Assembly (NCBI RefSeq): GCF_036014195.1 | Contig: NZ_CP107918.1 | Coordinates: 5,022,001-5,086,000 of the forward strand | Reading direction: 5' to 3' | Source: Streptomyces sp. NBC_00442 | GTDB taxonomy: Bacteria; Actinomycetota; Actinomycetes; Streptomycetales; Streptomycetaceae | DNA: 64,000 bases | In this document: positions 37,225 to 46,768 of the stretch, piece by piece | Layout of the letters: each line of letters opens with the position of its first letter | Position numbering within the stretch: position 1 is the stretch's first letter | Made by a program: the position numbers and the translations under genes | Notes under the pieces: model-generated | Database searches by the model: none | The model's input: the letters and a program-made list of their open reading frames with translations, nothing else | Told to the model about the DNA's origin: nothing

Positions 37225-38620
37225 TCGTCGTCCAGGCACCCACGTGCACCCGGTCGCCGTCCTGGAGCGGCACCGGCACATAGGGCTGGATCGGCTCGCC
37301 GGCGCCGTTGACCGTGGTGCCGTTGGTCGAGTTCTGGTCGACCACCGCCCACGTGCCGTCCGGCTGCTGCACCAGCACCGCGTGCTGGTGCGAGACGCCC
37401 GGGTCCTCGGGCGGCACCGACAGATCGATGTCGGGCGCCTCGCCGGTGGAGTGGCGGCGGCGGCCGATGGTGATCTGGTTGCCGGACAGCGGGCGCTGCT
37501 GCTCGGGCGAGTACGCCGGCAGGTTGAGCCCGGCCGCCTCGGGGCCGCTGCGCTGCATCATCGCCAGGAAGTAGTCCCGGTCGGGGCCGACCGTGATGGA
37601 CCACCCGGCCGGGGCGGGCGGCGGCACGGCCTGCGGCCAGTCGTCCCCACCCCGCTCCGGAGCGTGCTGAGGCGCCTGCTGAGCCTGAGGAGGAGCCTGC
37701 GGAGCCGCCTGCTGAGCCTGAGGAGGCGCCTGCGGGGCCGCCTGCGGGGCCGGCTGAGGCGTGGCCTGCGGCCAGTCGTCGCCCGCGCGCTCGGGCGTGG
37801 CCTGAGGCGTGGCCTGCGGCCAGTCGTCGTCGCCGCGCTCGGGGGTGGGCCGCGGCCAGTCGTCACCCCGGTCGGGGCCCGGCTGCTGCCGGGAGCCCGG
37901 CACGGCCGAGGAGGGCGGCGGCAGCATCCAGTCGTCGTCGCCCTGGGGCTGCGGCGCCTGCGGCTCCCGCACCCGCGGCGGCGCGGGCGGTCCCTGCTGC
38001 TGGAAGGCCGGCGGCGGCGGAGGGCCGCCCTGCGGGCCGCCGAAGGGCTGCTGGGGCGGGCCGCCCTGGGGCCCGCCGAACGGCTGCGGCGGCGCGGGCG
38101 GCTGCTGCTGGAACGCGTTCGGCGGCAGTTGCTGCCCGCCGTGCTGGGAGGGCTCGGCGGCCAGCGGCTCGGCGGGCCGGTTCACCTGGGAGGGCCGCGA
38201 GCGCTGGTACTCGTACGGGTCGCGCGGCGTGGGCGGCGGGCCCTGCTGGAAGGCCGGAGGCAGGTTCAGACCGGGGCCGGGGCCGGGACCGGGGCCCGGC
38301 GCGGGGCCGGGGCCGCCGGTGGGACCGGGGCCGGGGCCGGGCGGCGGCATGGGCTGCTGCGGCGCGAGCGGGGTGTACGAGGTCGCCGTGTTGGTGAGGA
38401 AGTTCCACCGGCACTCCTCGCAGAAGGGCGCGCCGGCCTCGCGCGGCGTGCGGCACTGCGGGCAGAGCTCGGCCTGCGCGGTGGCGTTCGGGTCGCCGGG
38501 ACCCGGGTAGCCGTACGCGGGCGGCGGCGGGGGAGGCGGCGGCACGGCGCCCATGCGATGGCCGCAGATCTCGCACCAGTCGTCGGAACCCGACTGATGT
38601 CCGTTCGGGCAGGTCGGCAT
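37205..38620 (-). CDS. Zinc-ribbon and FHA-domain protein with Pro-rich linker
   Basis: 471 residues. Two zinc-ribbon-like elements at the N-terminus (Cys4, His8, Cys16, Cys19; then Cys53, 56, 67, 70), a long Pro/Gln/Gly linker with five GDDW/DDDW repeats (e.g. DDDWMLPPP, GDDWPQATP), and a C-terminal FHA domain (~380-471: TIGRRRHSTGEAPDIDL, SHQHAVL, NSTNGTTVNG). FHA domains bind phosphothreonine. As last gene of the PknG operon it is the likely phospho-reader or substrate, in the place GarA has in mycobacteria. The ATG at 38620 keeps the first CxxG. Confidence 0.88.
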   Translation of the reverse strand: MPTCPNGHQSGSDDWCEICGHRMGAVPPPPPPPPAYGYPGPGDPNATAQAELCPQCRTPREAGAPFCEECRWNFLTNTATSYTPLAPQQPMPPPGPGPGPTGGPGPAPGPGPGPGPGLNLPPAFQQGPPPTPRDPYEYQRSRPSQVNRPAEPLAAEPSQHGGQQLPPNAFQQQPPAPPQPFGGPQGGPPQQPFGGPQGGPPPPPAFQQQGPPAPPRVREPQAPQPQGDDDWMLPPPSSAVPGSRQQPGPDRGDDWPRPTPERGDDDWPQATPQATPERAGDDWPQATPQPAPQAAPQAPPQAQQAAPQAPPQAQQAPQHAPERGGDDWPQAVPPPAPAGWSITVGPDRDYFLAMMQRSGPEAAGLNLPAYSPEQQRPLSGNQITIGRRRHSTGEAPDIDLSVPPEDPGVSHQHAVLVQQPDGTWAVVDQNSTNGTTVNGAGEPIQPYVPVPLQDGDRVHVGAWTTITVRRG

Positions 38621-38770
38621 GGAGTCGCTTCCCCCTCTCCTCGTCCGGCCCGGTGGGCCGCGGCATTTCGGTGGTTCTCGGTACGGGCGGCCGACTGCCG
38701 GTAGCCGGCTGCCGGCCGCGAACAGGCTGGTGACCAGCCACGTCACTGGCTACTGCTTGTTCACTTCTGG

Positions 38771-40129
38771 CTACTTCTTGACGCGAACGGTCTTGGTGGA
38801 GCGCGTTTCGAGTGTCATCTCGTCCGCTTCCGCGACCTTCGCCTTCAGTCGCACAGTACCTGTCGCTTCGTCGACGACGTCCACCACCTTCGCGAGCAGT
38901 TTCGCAGTATCGGCGTTCCCCGAAGCCGCGGCCAGCTGCACCGCACGGCCCAGCTTCGCCGTCGCGCCGTCCACGTCGCCCGACTTGCGCGCATCGAGAC
39001 CCTGTTGGATGACGTGGGCCAGTTCGGCCTGGCCCGTGTAGTGGGCGACCTGGGGGTTGATCGAGGTGGAGGCCGCCATGTCGTCGGTCCACACCGCCCG
39101 CACCAGACCCTGGGACAGCACCTGCGGAGCGCCGCCCTCGCGGTCGGGCACGATCAGCGAGACGCGGGCGGCGAGCATCTCCTGCCCGACATTGGCCTGG
39201 GGCACCTGCACGCACACGTGGTAGTCGCGCGACTCGTCGCCCCAGGAACCGGTCGGATAGTCCCCGGCTCGCGGGCCGGCCTCGGTGCGCCGGCCGGTCA
39301 ACTCCGCGACGGTGGGCGCCACTTGCTTGACGAACTTGATCTCGACGCCGACCGGGGTCCACAGACGGATGGCCACGTCCGCGACCTCCTTGCCCATCGC
39401 GTTCTCCATCATCCGCGTGAAGTCCGCGGCCAGGTTGGCCGGATCGGCGACGATGTCCGCGGTGCCGAGCAGCGCGGAAGCGATCGAGGTGACCTCCTTG
39501 ACCTCCCAGTCGGTCCCCACCCCGCGGGCGTCGCAGGTGAACCGTCCGGCGCACGCCTGGAGCGCGGAACGCAGGTCCTCGGGAGACTCGTGCTCGTTGC
39601 GCCCGTCGGTCAGCAGGATGCCGTGCCGGATCGGCACGTCCGCCGCCCCGAGCAGCCGGTCGGTCAGGCGCAGCCAGGTGCCGATCGCGGTGCCGCCGCC
39701 CGCGGTCAGCTTGCGCAGCGCCTCCTTGGCCTGCGCACGGGTCTGGGCGTCGGCGGTGGCGAGGCGGCCGTTGCCCGGGTAGACCTCGCGGGCGATGTGC
39801 GTGCCGGCGACCACCGCGAAGGCCACGCCGTCGCGCAGGGTGTCGATGGCGGCGGCCGTCGCGTCGCGGGCGTTGCGCATCTTGGTCGGCGGGTAGTCCA
39901 TGGAACCCGAGCAGTCCACCATGATCACCACGGCCGCGGTCGGCGCCTGTCCGGGTATGTGGGCGGGCGACGCGGCGGCCGTCGTGAGGGGCGCGCCGCC
40001 CAGGGTGCCGCCGCCGGTGGACGCCACCGTGACGATCGCGTTGACCTCGCGGCCGCCCTCCGGCAGGAACTCGTTCTGGTACACCTCGACGGAGAACTGC
40101 GGCACGTTGGACTTCGAGAAGTTGGCCAT
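38771..40129 (-). CDS. vWA-domain protein of the PknG operon
   Basis: 452 residues. A von Willebrand A domain with intact MIDAS, VDCSGSM (Asp72, Ser74, Ser76) and LLTDGRNEHES, spans about 65-260. Before it is a beta-type domain, after it a beta/helical region ending near a charged C-terminus. ATG 40129 is chosen over the upstream ATG 40153 because AAGGAG lies eight bases before it. vWA proteins grouped with a kinase and a PP2C phosphatase form the TerY-P type triad. Cytoplasmic, no signal peptide. Confidence 0.88.
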   Translation of the reverse strand: MANFSKSNVPQFSVEVYQNEFLPEGGREVNAIVTVASTGGGTLGGAPLTTAAASPAHIPGQAPTAAVVIMVDCSGSMDYPPTKMRNARDATAAAIDTLRDGVAFAVVAGTHIAREVYPGNGRLATADAQTRAQAKEALRKLTAGGGTAIGTWLRLTDRLLGAADVPIRHGILLTDGRNEHESPEDLRSALQACAGRFTCDARGVGTDWEVKEVTSIASALLGTADIVADPANLAADFTRMMENAMGKEVADVAIRLWTPVGVEIKFVKQVAPTVAELTGRRTEAGPRAGDYPTGSWGDESRDYHVCVQVPQANVGQEMLAARVSLIVPDREGGAPQVLSQGLVRAVWTDDMAASTSINPQVAHYTGQAELAHVIQQGLDARKSGDVDGATAKLGRAVQLAAASGNADTAKLLAKVVDVVDEATGTVRLKAKVAEADEMTLETRSTKTVRVKK

Positions 40130-40231
40130 CGACAAGGCTCCTTGAGGCTCCATGGACCTGACGTGAAAAGAGTTGAGGGGCGGGCGGCTGGGGCGGGCGC
40201 GGTGCCGGAGCGGCGCGCCCGGGGGCGGGGC

Positions 40232-41488
40232 CTACGGGTAGGCGGATCCTGCCCCCTGCTGTTCCACCGCGAACGGCACAACGGCCACTGTTACGTTGTC
40301 GTGGCCCCCGCCGTCCAGCGCGTGCCCGACCAGCACCTGCGCGCTGTGCAGCGGCCGTTCGGCGGCGTCCACCGGGATGACGCGGGCCATCTCCTCGGCG
40401 CCCTCCGCGTAGTTCCACAGGCCGTCCGTGCAGACCACCACCACGCCGGAGCGGTCCGGTTTGAAGGACGCGGTGTGCGGGTCGAGGTCGTACGCGTCGG
40501 CGCCCAGCCACCCCGTGATGGCATGGGCCCGCTCGTCGGCGTAGGCATCCGCCTCGCTCATCAGGCGGGCCGCCACCATCTGCGCCGCCCACGAGTCGTC
40601 CTCGGTGAGCCGGGCCGGGGCGGCCGTGCGGTCGTCGGGCACCCAGTACGCGCGGCTGTCGCCGACCCAGCCGACCACGAGCAGGCCGCCCACCGAGATC
40701 GCGCCCACCAGCGTGCAGGCCGGCGCGTTCTGATGCCGGTGCGCCTCGTGCGCGGGCACCTGGGCGGGCTCCGCGGCAAGGGAGTTGACCGCTTCGGCGG
40801 CGGCCAGGATCGCGTCGTGCATCGCCTGCTGCGGGTGGATGCCCTGCGGCAGGGCCACAAGGAGCGACTCGTTGGCGGCGACGGCCGCGGCCGCGGACGC
40901 CTCGTCGGGGCGGGTCGCGGACGACACCCCGTCGCAGACGATCGCCACGACGGCCGGCGAGCCGTCGGGCAGCGCGGCCGAGGACAGCGCGAAGGAGTCC
41001 TCGTTGCGGTGGTGGCGCAGCCCGCGGTCGCTGACCGCGGAGACCCCGCCGAGCTCCTGCTCCATGTGGTCGCGCTCGCGCGGCTGGGCGTGCCCGCAGT
41101 TCTCGCAGTAGCCGTCGCCGTCGACCCGGCCGGCCCGGCAGGCCACGCACACCTTCACGCCGGGCACGGGCGGCTTCGCCACATGGGTGTCCGGATCCGG
41201 CTCCGCGGCGCGCGGGTCGGGGGCCGCCAGGGGATACTCCGCCGGCTCGCCCTCCGCTCCGGGGGCGGACACCGGGTTCGGCTCGTCCGTCCTTACCGGG
41301 TAGGGGAGTTGGGGGCCGTGCGTCGCGGCGGCGGCCGGGGACGCCATCTCGATCGTCGGATGGTCGAGCGGCGGCTCGGGCACGGCCGACAGGTCGTACC
41401 CGCAGGCCCCGCAGAACAGGTCGCCCGTCTCCAGCGGCTCTTCGCAGCCGGGGCAGGCGGCAAGCTGATGCGTCTGCGACATCGTCAC
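40232..41488 (-). CDS. PP2C Ser/Thr phosphatase with double zinc ribbon
   Basis: 418 residues. Cys12/15/26/29 and Cys114/117/128/131 give two CxxC...CxxC ribbons. The PP2C domain (~148-405) has RNEDSF, VCDGVSS, GWVGDSRAYW, CTDGLWNY and HDNVTVAVV, all metal-ligand motifs intact. The GTG overlaps the kinase stop (GTGA), so kinase and phosphatase are co-translated. It should reverse phosphorylation by the kinase on shared targets. Confidence 0.93.
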   Translation of the reverse strand: MTMSQTHQLAACPGCEEPLETGDLFCGACGYDLSAVPEPPLDHPTIEMASPAAAATHGPQLPYPVRTDEPNPVSAPGAEGEPAEYPLAAPDPRAAEPDPDTHVAKPPVPGVKVCVACRAGRVDGDGYCENCGHAQPRERDHMEQELGGVSAVSDRGLRHHRNEDSFALSSAALPDGSPAVVAIVCDGVSSATRPDEASAAAAVAANESLLVALPQGIHPQQAMHDAILAAAEAVNSLAAEPAQVPAHEAHRHQNAPACTLVGAISVGGLLVVGWVGDSRAYWVPDDRTAAPARLTEDDSWAAQMVAARLMSEADAYADERAHAITGWLGADAYDLDPHTASFKPDRSGVVVVCTDGLWNYAEGAEEMARVIPVDAAERPLHSAQVLVGHALDGGGHDNVTVAVVPFAVEQQGAGSAYP

Positions 41489-44103
41489 ACCCAGGTCCGT
41501 GGGCGGAATCGGTTGGCCCGTTCCACCAGGTCGATCCTTTCCTCGCCGCGCTGTGCCAGCCGGGCGAGCATCCGGTACGAACGTTCCAGACCGAAGCGCA
41601 GGCCCCGCTCGTCGAGTTCGCTGCCGAGCAGAACGGTTTTTCGTGCCGGCCCGGCACCGGTGCTCCCCGACAGTACCCAGTCCAGGGCGGTGCCCAGGAC
41701 CTCGGTCGCCAGCTGCTCGCGCCGCACCGCGTCGAGACCGAACGCGTCGAGCGCCTGGACCTGGGCCGCCGCCGCCAACAGGTCGTCGAGCAGCGGGTCC
41801 TGCGGGGACCGGCTGCGCAGCCGCGACCGGACCGCGGCGACCCGCGCCGCCGTGTAGTGGATGGAGGCCTCAGGCACGGACTCCAGCGTCCGTACGGCGC
41901 CGGTGCGGTCACCCGCGGCGAGCTGCACCCGGGCCAGGCCGAACGCGGCGCTGACATAACTGGGATCGGTCGTCCACACGAGGCGGTAGTACTCGGCGGC
42001 GTTGTCGAGCTGGCCGAGCACCTCCGCGCACACGCCGAGCGCGAGCTTGGGGGCCGGCTCGCCGGGGAACGCGTCGTAGATCGCGTCGAAGGACAGCGCC
42101 GCGTTCTCGTTGTCGCCCGCGGCGAGCGAGGCCAGGCCCCGGTACCAGACCACCCGCCAGTCGTCCGGGTAGTCGGCCTCCAGGGAATCGAGGGCCTTGC
42201 CCGCGGAGACCCGCTCGTCCATGTCGAGCCGGGCCCGCAGCTCCCGCAGCCTGCGCTCGATGGAGTGGGCCGGAGCCGAGCGCAGCGCGGTGATCAGCTC
42301 GGCGGGCGCGGCGGCCATCAGGCCCGCGAGGAACCCCGCGTTGGGGTCGCTCGGATCCACGTGCGGCACCGGCAGCGCCAGCGTGGTGCCCCGCGGGTCG
42401 AGGGGCGCCAGCAGCGGCCCCCCGGACGCGCCTCTGCCCGTGGCGCCCTCGGTGCGCGGCGCCGGAATGGCGCCCCGCGTCGCCGGATCGGGCAGGCCCG
42501 GGGTGTTCGGCGCGAGGACCGGCACCGGCGGCGCGCCCGCCGGGACGGCGGCGAGGGCCGCGGCCGGAACCGCCGCCGCCGCGAGCGCCTTGCGGGCGCG
42601 CCTGCCCACCGGGGCGACCCGCGCCCCCAGGCGCGAGACGTCACCGCTCGGCTCGGCGAACAACTTGGTGTCCGTGACGCGCAGTTCGGTGCCGAACAAG
42701 GTCGAGAGGGCGGGCCGCGGCCGGCCCGTCTGGAGCGCCACGACCTCGCGCAGCACGCCCGTCAGCTGCTCCGCCATCTCCTGCGCTGAGGCGAACCGGC
42801 GCGCCGGGTCCGGGTCGGTGGCCCGCACCAGGAACCGGTAGAACGACTCGTACGTGCGGAACACGTCGATGGTGTCGGGGTCCGGCAGGCTGTCCGCGTA
42901 GACGTTGGTGTAGCCCTGGAAGTCGAAGGTCAGCACCGCGAGCGTGCGTGCCACCGTGTACAGGTCGGAGGCGATGGACGGGCCGGCCTCGGCGACCTCG
43001 GGGGCCTGGTAGCCGACCGTGCCGTAGATCGCCGACTCGTCGTCGTCCATGCGGCGCACCGCGCCCATGTCGATCAGCTTCAGCTGGTCCTCGGTCTGGA
43101 TCGCGTTGTCGACCTTGAAGTCGCAGTACAGCAGGTTGCGGCTGTGCAGGTGGCCGAGCGCCTCCAGGGCCTCGATGCCGAACGCGCACGCCTGCTCGAC
43201 GGGCAGCGGGTCGCGCCGGCCGTCGGCCGTGCGCCGCTCGTTCGCTATCTCCTTGAGCGACTTTCCGCCCACGTACTCCATGACGATGTAGCCGTCGAGC
43301 GACCCGGTGCGCTGGTCGAGGTGCTCCACGAAGTTGTAGATCCGCACGATGTTGGAGTGCTCGATCTCGGCGAGGAAGCGCCGCTCGGAGATCGCCGCCG
43401 CCATCGCGTCCTGGTCGCCGGTGTCGAGCAGGCCCTTGAGGACCACCCAGCGGTCGGACACGGCGCGGTCCACGGCGAGGTAGACCCAGCCGAGCCCGCC
43501 GTGCGCGAGGCAGCCCATCACCTCGTACTGGCCGTGCACCACGTCGCCGGTGTGCAGCTTCGGCACGAAGGAGTACGGGTGGCCGCACTTGGTGCAGAAG
43601 CCCTCGGTGCGCCCGGCCCGGTCCCCGCGCGAACGGCCCACCTGAGCCCCGCAGTCCGAACGCGAACAGAACCGCTTGCGCTCGGGGACCTCGGGGTGCT
43701 CCATCACCGCGGAGCGCGGGTCGGGGCGCGGCACCCCGGGCACCGTCACCAGGCCCGCGCCGAGCCTGCTGCGCGCCGACGAACTCGCCGCCGCGCCCGA
43801 ACTGCGCACCGACACCGATCGCGCGGTGGTGGTGCCGGTCAGCGACGACAGGCGCCCGGAGACCGAGCGCCGCGAGGTCGAGGACCGCGAAGACGAGCGG
43901 GCGGAGGCGCGCGAGGAGGAACGGGAGGACTGGGAGGCCGAGCGGTGGCCGCCGCCGGTGATCCCGGTCGGCGGTGACGACACCATGCCCGTGGGCGACA
44001 CGACGGGAGCGAGCCCGCAGGTGTCGCAGTACAGCTCACCGCCGCCCATGTCCTCGTACGTACCGGCGCAACCGGGGCGCTGGCACTGGGTGTTCTCGCT
44101 CAC
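41485..44103 (-). CDS. pknG: PknG-type Ser/Thr protein kinase with zinc ribbons and TPR region
   Basis: 872 residues. Ribbon 1: Cys7/12/26/29. Ser/Arg-rich linker 50-115. Ribbon 2, as in the mycobacterial PknG rubredoxin-like domain: Cys146/151/170/173. Kinase ~190-450: Gly-rich AHGGLGWVYLA (200-210), Lys223, catalytic Asp328 in YCDFKVDN, and IDMGA in place of DFG. A C-terminal tetratricopeptide-like domain (DWRVVWYRGLASLAAGD onward) follows. The arrangement is that of M. tuberculosis PknG, a soluble kinase controlling glutamate metabolism via the FHA protein GarA. Start GTG 44103 overlaps the upstream stop (GTGA) and has AGGGGGG ahead. An extra ribbon and the long Ser-rich linker are not in PknG. 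Confidence 0.92.
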   Translation of the reverse strand: MSENTQCQRPGCAGTYEDMGGGELYCDTCGLAPVVSPTGMVSSPPTGITGGGHRSASQSSRSSSRASARSSSRSSTSRRSVSGRLSSLTGTTTARSVSVRSSGAAASSSARSRLGAGLVTVPGVPRPDPRSAVMEHPEVPERKRFCSRSDCGAQVGRSRGDRAGRTEGFCTKCGHPYSFVPKLHTGDVVHGQYEVMGCLAHGGLGWVYLAVDRAVSDRWVVLKGLLDTGDQDAMAAAISERRFLAEIEHSNIVRIYNFVEHLDQRTGSLDGYIVMEYVGGKSLKEIANERRTADGRRDPLPVEQACAFGIEALEALGHLHSRNLLYCDFKVDNAIQTEDQLKLIDMGAVRRMDDDESAIYGTVGYQAPEVAEAGPSIASDLYTVARTLAVLTFDFQGYTNVYADSLPDPDTIDVFRTYESFYRFLVRATDPDPARRFASAQEMAEQLTGVLREVVALQTGRPRPALSTLFGTELRVTDTKLFAEPSGDVSRLGARVAPVGRRARKALAAAAVPAAALAAVPAGAPPVPVLAPNTPGLPDPATRGAIPAPRTEGATGRGASGGPLLAPLDPRGTTLALPVPHVDPSDPNAGFLAGLMAAAPAELITALRSAPAHSIERRLRELRARLDMDERVSAGKALDSLEADYPDDWRVVWYRGLASLAAGDNENAALSFDAIYDAFPGEPAPKLALGVCAEVLGQLDNAAEYYRLVWTTDPSYVSAAFGLARVQLAAGDRTGAVRTLESVPEASIHYTAARVAAVRSRLRSRSPQDPLLDDLLAAAAQVQALDAFGLDAVRREQLATEVLGTALDWVLSGSTGAGPARKTVLLGSELDERGLRFGLERSYRMLARLAQRGEERIDLVERANRFRPRTWV

Positions 44104-45431
44104 GAATCCCCCCTCACGTCTTCGGGCCCGGACTGTCTCGGGACCAGTACCTCCGCCGCCGCCCGCTGGTAGCGCAGCACCGCGTCCTCGGCCACGCGCA
44201 GATCGCAGGGCGCGGACCACAGCATCCGGCGGGCCGCGTCGTACCGCTCGATCAGGAGCGGGTCCTCGGCCATGCCGTGCCGGGCGACCTTCGCCTTGTA
44301 CGCGTCGAGCCGCCCGCGCAGCTCGGCGCGGATGGCCAGGGGCGCGGTGACCGCCGTCAACGACGCGCGGGCGCGCAGCAGTTCGTCCTCCGCCTCGCGC
44401 TCAAGGGACTCCAGGAGCGGCGAGAGCCGGTGCCACTGCGCGTGCCTGCGGTACTCGGCGGCCGCGGCCAGCTGTTCCTGGAGCACGATGGAGGGCCCGC
44501 TCACCGCGGGCACCTCGCTCGCGGCGATCTTGGCCAGGACCTCGCCGCGCGCCGAGCGGGCCTCGGCCAGCGTGCGGTCGGCCCGCGAAAGGACGTCACG
44601 CAGCCGGACGAGACGCTGCTCGGCATCCTGACGCACCGTCAGAACAGCGTCGATCTCCCGCCGTACGTCTTCAAGGGCGCGCGCCGCCCGGTCGTAGCGC
44701 CCGGTGTCGGGGCGGCCGCCGCCCGGCGCCGAGCTGCCCGCGGCGGGCACCCAGAACGCGAGCGGGTCGGAGATCACCTGGGTGCGCAGCTCGGCCAGTT
44801 CGGCCGTGATCGCCTCCAGGTCGTCGCCCGACGGGTGCTCGCCCGGCCGCACGCCCACCGAGTGCGCGAGGCCGCGGGTGCGGTGCAGCTCGGCTGCGAG
44901 GAGGTCTATCCGGGCGGGCAGCGCCGACCACACCGAGTCGGCGGCCACGACCACGTCGAGCGAGCGCGCGTACAGCTCGTTCATCCGGTGCACGAGGTCG
45001 GCGAGCGAGAAGCGCTCGGTCAGCTTCGCCGGGCCGCCGGCCAGGGTCGGTGCGCCGTGCAGGGCGGCCCCGGAGAGCGTCACGGACGGGCCGCGCAGCC
45101 GGTCGGTCAGCTCCACCAGGTCCTCCCTGCTGGGCCAGCGCCGCCGGGCACGCAGCTCACGCGTCGATTCCAGGGCCGCGGTGTACGCGTCGAAGTACGC
45201 CCACAACAGCGAGATCGACTGCTCGGTGGCGGCCCAGCGCTCCTTGGTGACGCCGGTGAGCCCGGCCCCTTCGAGGAGCCGGCGCCCGGCATGGTCCTGG
45301 AGGGCGAGCAGCGAGGTCTCCACGGCCTCGTGCTCGGCGTCGAGGCGCGCCAGGGCACGGTCCGCCTCGTCCCGGTCCATGACCGGCCCCGGGGGTCCCC
45401 CGGTGGAGCTGGGGGAGGATCCCGCGCCCAT
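44100..45431 (-). CDS. Helical coiled-coil protein of the PknG operon
   Basis: 443 residues, almost all charged helical sequence with heptad-like stretches (EADRALARLDAEHEAVETSLLALQDH; YDRAARALEDVRREIDAVLTVRQDAEQRLVRL). No membrane segment or known catalytic motif. ATG 45431 has GAGAGG six bases upstream. It is between the GlnH-like and PknG-like genes and overlaps pknG (GTGA). The position suggests a scaffold between sensor and kinase. No homologous gene is present between glnH and pknG in the mycobacterial operon as I know it. Confidence 0.78.
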   Translation of the reverse strand: MGAGSSPSSTGGPPGPVMDRDEADRALARLDAEHEAVETSLLALQDHAGRRLLEGAGLTGVTKERWAATEQSISLLWAYFDAYTAALESTRELRARRRWPSREDLVELTDRLRGPSVTLSGAALHGAPTLAGGPAKLTERFSLADLVHRMNELYARSLDVVVAADSVWSALPARIDLLAAELHRTRGLAHSVGVRPGEHPSGDDLEAITAELAELRTQVISDPLAFWVPAAGSSAPGGGRPDTGRYDRAARALEDVRREIDAVLTVRQDAEQRLVRLRDVLSRADRTLAEARSARGEVLAKIAASEVPAVSGPSIVLQEQLAAAAEYRRHAQWHRLSPLLESLEREAEDELLRARASLTAVTAPLAIRAELRGRLDAYKAKVARHGMAEDPLLIERYDAARRMLWSAPCDLRVAEDAVLRYQRAAAEVLVPRQSGPEDVRGDS

Positions 45432-45475
45432 CGATCACCTCTCCGCTCTGTGGTGCGAAACCGCGGTCAACGCGC

Positions 45476-46768
45476 TCAACCCGCCCGGTACTTGGGTGCG
45501 GGCGGGCTCTCTATGCCGGGCAGGTCGGCGGCGAGCCAGTGGTGGTACGCCTGCATCCACGGGCTGTTGGCCCCGCCGCTGCGGTAGTCCTCCAGGACCT
45601 GGTTGATGCGCCGCACCAGGTCGGTGTTGCCGAGCTTCACGGCGACACCGTAGTACTCGCTGGTGAACGGGCTGCCCTTCAGCTCGACCGCAGGGTCCTG
45701 GGCGGCCTGGCCCGCGGCGAGCGCGTTGTCGGTGACGACCGCGTCCACCAGGTTCTGCTGGAGGCGCACCAGGCAGTCCAGCTGGTTGGGGACCGTGAAG
45801 TCCTGGTAGTCGGCGCCGTGCGGCTTCGCCTTGAGCGCGTCGAACGCGGTCGAGCCCGCGGCCACGCAGACCCGCTTGCCCTTCAGCGAGTCGTCGAAGC
45901 CGCTGATGTCGGAGGACTTGGGCGCGAGCACCTGCTGGCCCGCCTCGAAATAGGCGGTCGAGAAGGACGCCTGCTTGATGCGGGCGCAGTTGACGGTCAT
46001 GGTCCGCACGACCACGTCGACCGTGCCGTTCTGGAGCGCGGGGATGCGCTGACTGGTCGGGATGGCGCGGTAGATGACCGCGTTCTCGTCGCCCAGGATG
46101 TTCTTCGCGATCGCCTTCACCAGGTCGATGTCGAAGCCTTCGAGGGTGCGGGTCGCCGGATTGCGGTAGCCCCAGCGGAAGCTGTTCTGGTCGACGCCGG
46201 CGATCAGCTTGCCGCGCCGTTTGATGGCGTCGATGTTCGGCCCGTCCGCCGTCGACCGCGGCAGGCTCGCCTCCGGGTCCTTGCAGTCGTCGGCCTTGGC
46301 CTGCACGCTGCGCGCGGTGCCGGGCCCCGCGACGCCCACCGCGGCGGCCGTCTCCCCGCCGTGCCGGGTCAGCGGGATCAAGGTGCCCGCCGCGACCGCG
46401 AGCGCGAGGGCCATCCCGGCCACCCCGCCCCAGCCGCGCAGCCGCCCCGCCCCGCGCCGCCCGGTGCGCCGGGCGCGGCCCGGCGTGTCGGTGCCGGGGG
46501 CGGCCGGGTGGGCCGGATCCGCCGAGCCGTTCGCGCCGCTCATCGCGACCCCTCTCGCCCATCCGCCGCTGCCAGGGCCTCTCGTCTGGATCATGCCGGG
46601 CTCGCGGGGCCCGGTGCCGCCCCTCGCGGCGTTGTCGTCGGTTGCCATGGCTCCGCCATGTCGCCCTCCTCCGCCTTGCGATGCACCGCACCGGGCCCCG
46701 CTCCCTGATCCGGCCTGATCCGGACGAGAGACCCTGGCTCGTCCGTTGCCGCTGTCCATGCCGCTCAC
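45476..46768 (-). CDS. glnH: GlnH-like amino-acid-binding protein, membrane-anchored
   Basis: 430 residues from a GTG that overlaps the glnX stop (GTGA); internal starts at 46648 or 46543 are possible. A long basic, Gly-rich N-terminal region precedes one hydrophobic helix (~113-134), after which comes a periplasmic-binding-type domain (LIAGVDQNSFRWGY, GFDIDLVKAIAK, GTVDVVVRTMTVN, GKRVCVAAGSTAFD). There is no lipobox cysteine, unlike mycobacterial GlnH. The family binds Asp/Glu outside the cell. No transporter permease is adjacent, so it acts as a sensor with GlnX. Confidence 0.85.
   Translation of the reverse strand: MSGMDSGNGRARVSRPDQAGSGSGARCGASQGGGGRHGGAMATDDNAARGGTGPREPGMIQTRGPGSGGWARGVAMSGANGSADPAHPAAPGTDTPGRARRTGRRGAGRLRGWGGVAGMALALAVAAGTLIPLTRHGGETAAAVGVAGPGTARSVQAKADDCKDPEASLPRSTADGPNIDAIKRRGKLIAGVDQNSFRWGYRNPATRTLEGFDIDLVKAIAKNILGDENAVIYRAIPTSQRIPALQNGTVDVVVRTMTVNCARIKQASFSTAYFEAGQQVLAPKSSDISGFDDSLKGKRVCVAAGSTAFDALKAKPHGADYQDFTVPNQLDCLVRLQQNLVDAVVTDNALAAGQAAQDPAVELKGSPFTSEYYGVAVKLGNTDLVRRINQVLEDYRSGGANSPWMQAYHHWLAADLPGIESPPAPKYRAG

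Noticed and set aside
37863..41957. A minus-strand open frame of over 1300 codons across the vWA, PP2C and kinase genes
   Set aside because: It is a different frame of the same strand, Arg/Pro/Gly-rich, and crosses three genes with clear domains. Long false frames are expected at this GC content.
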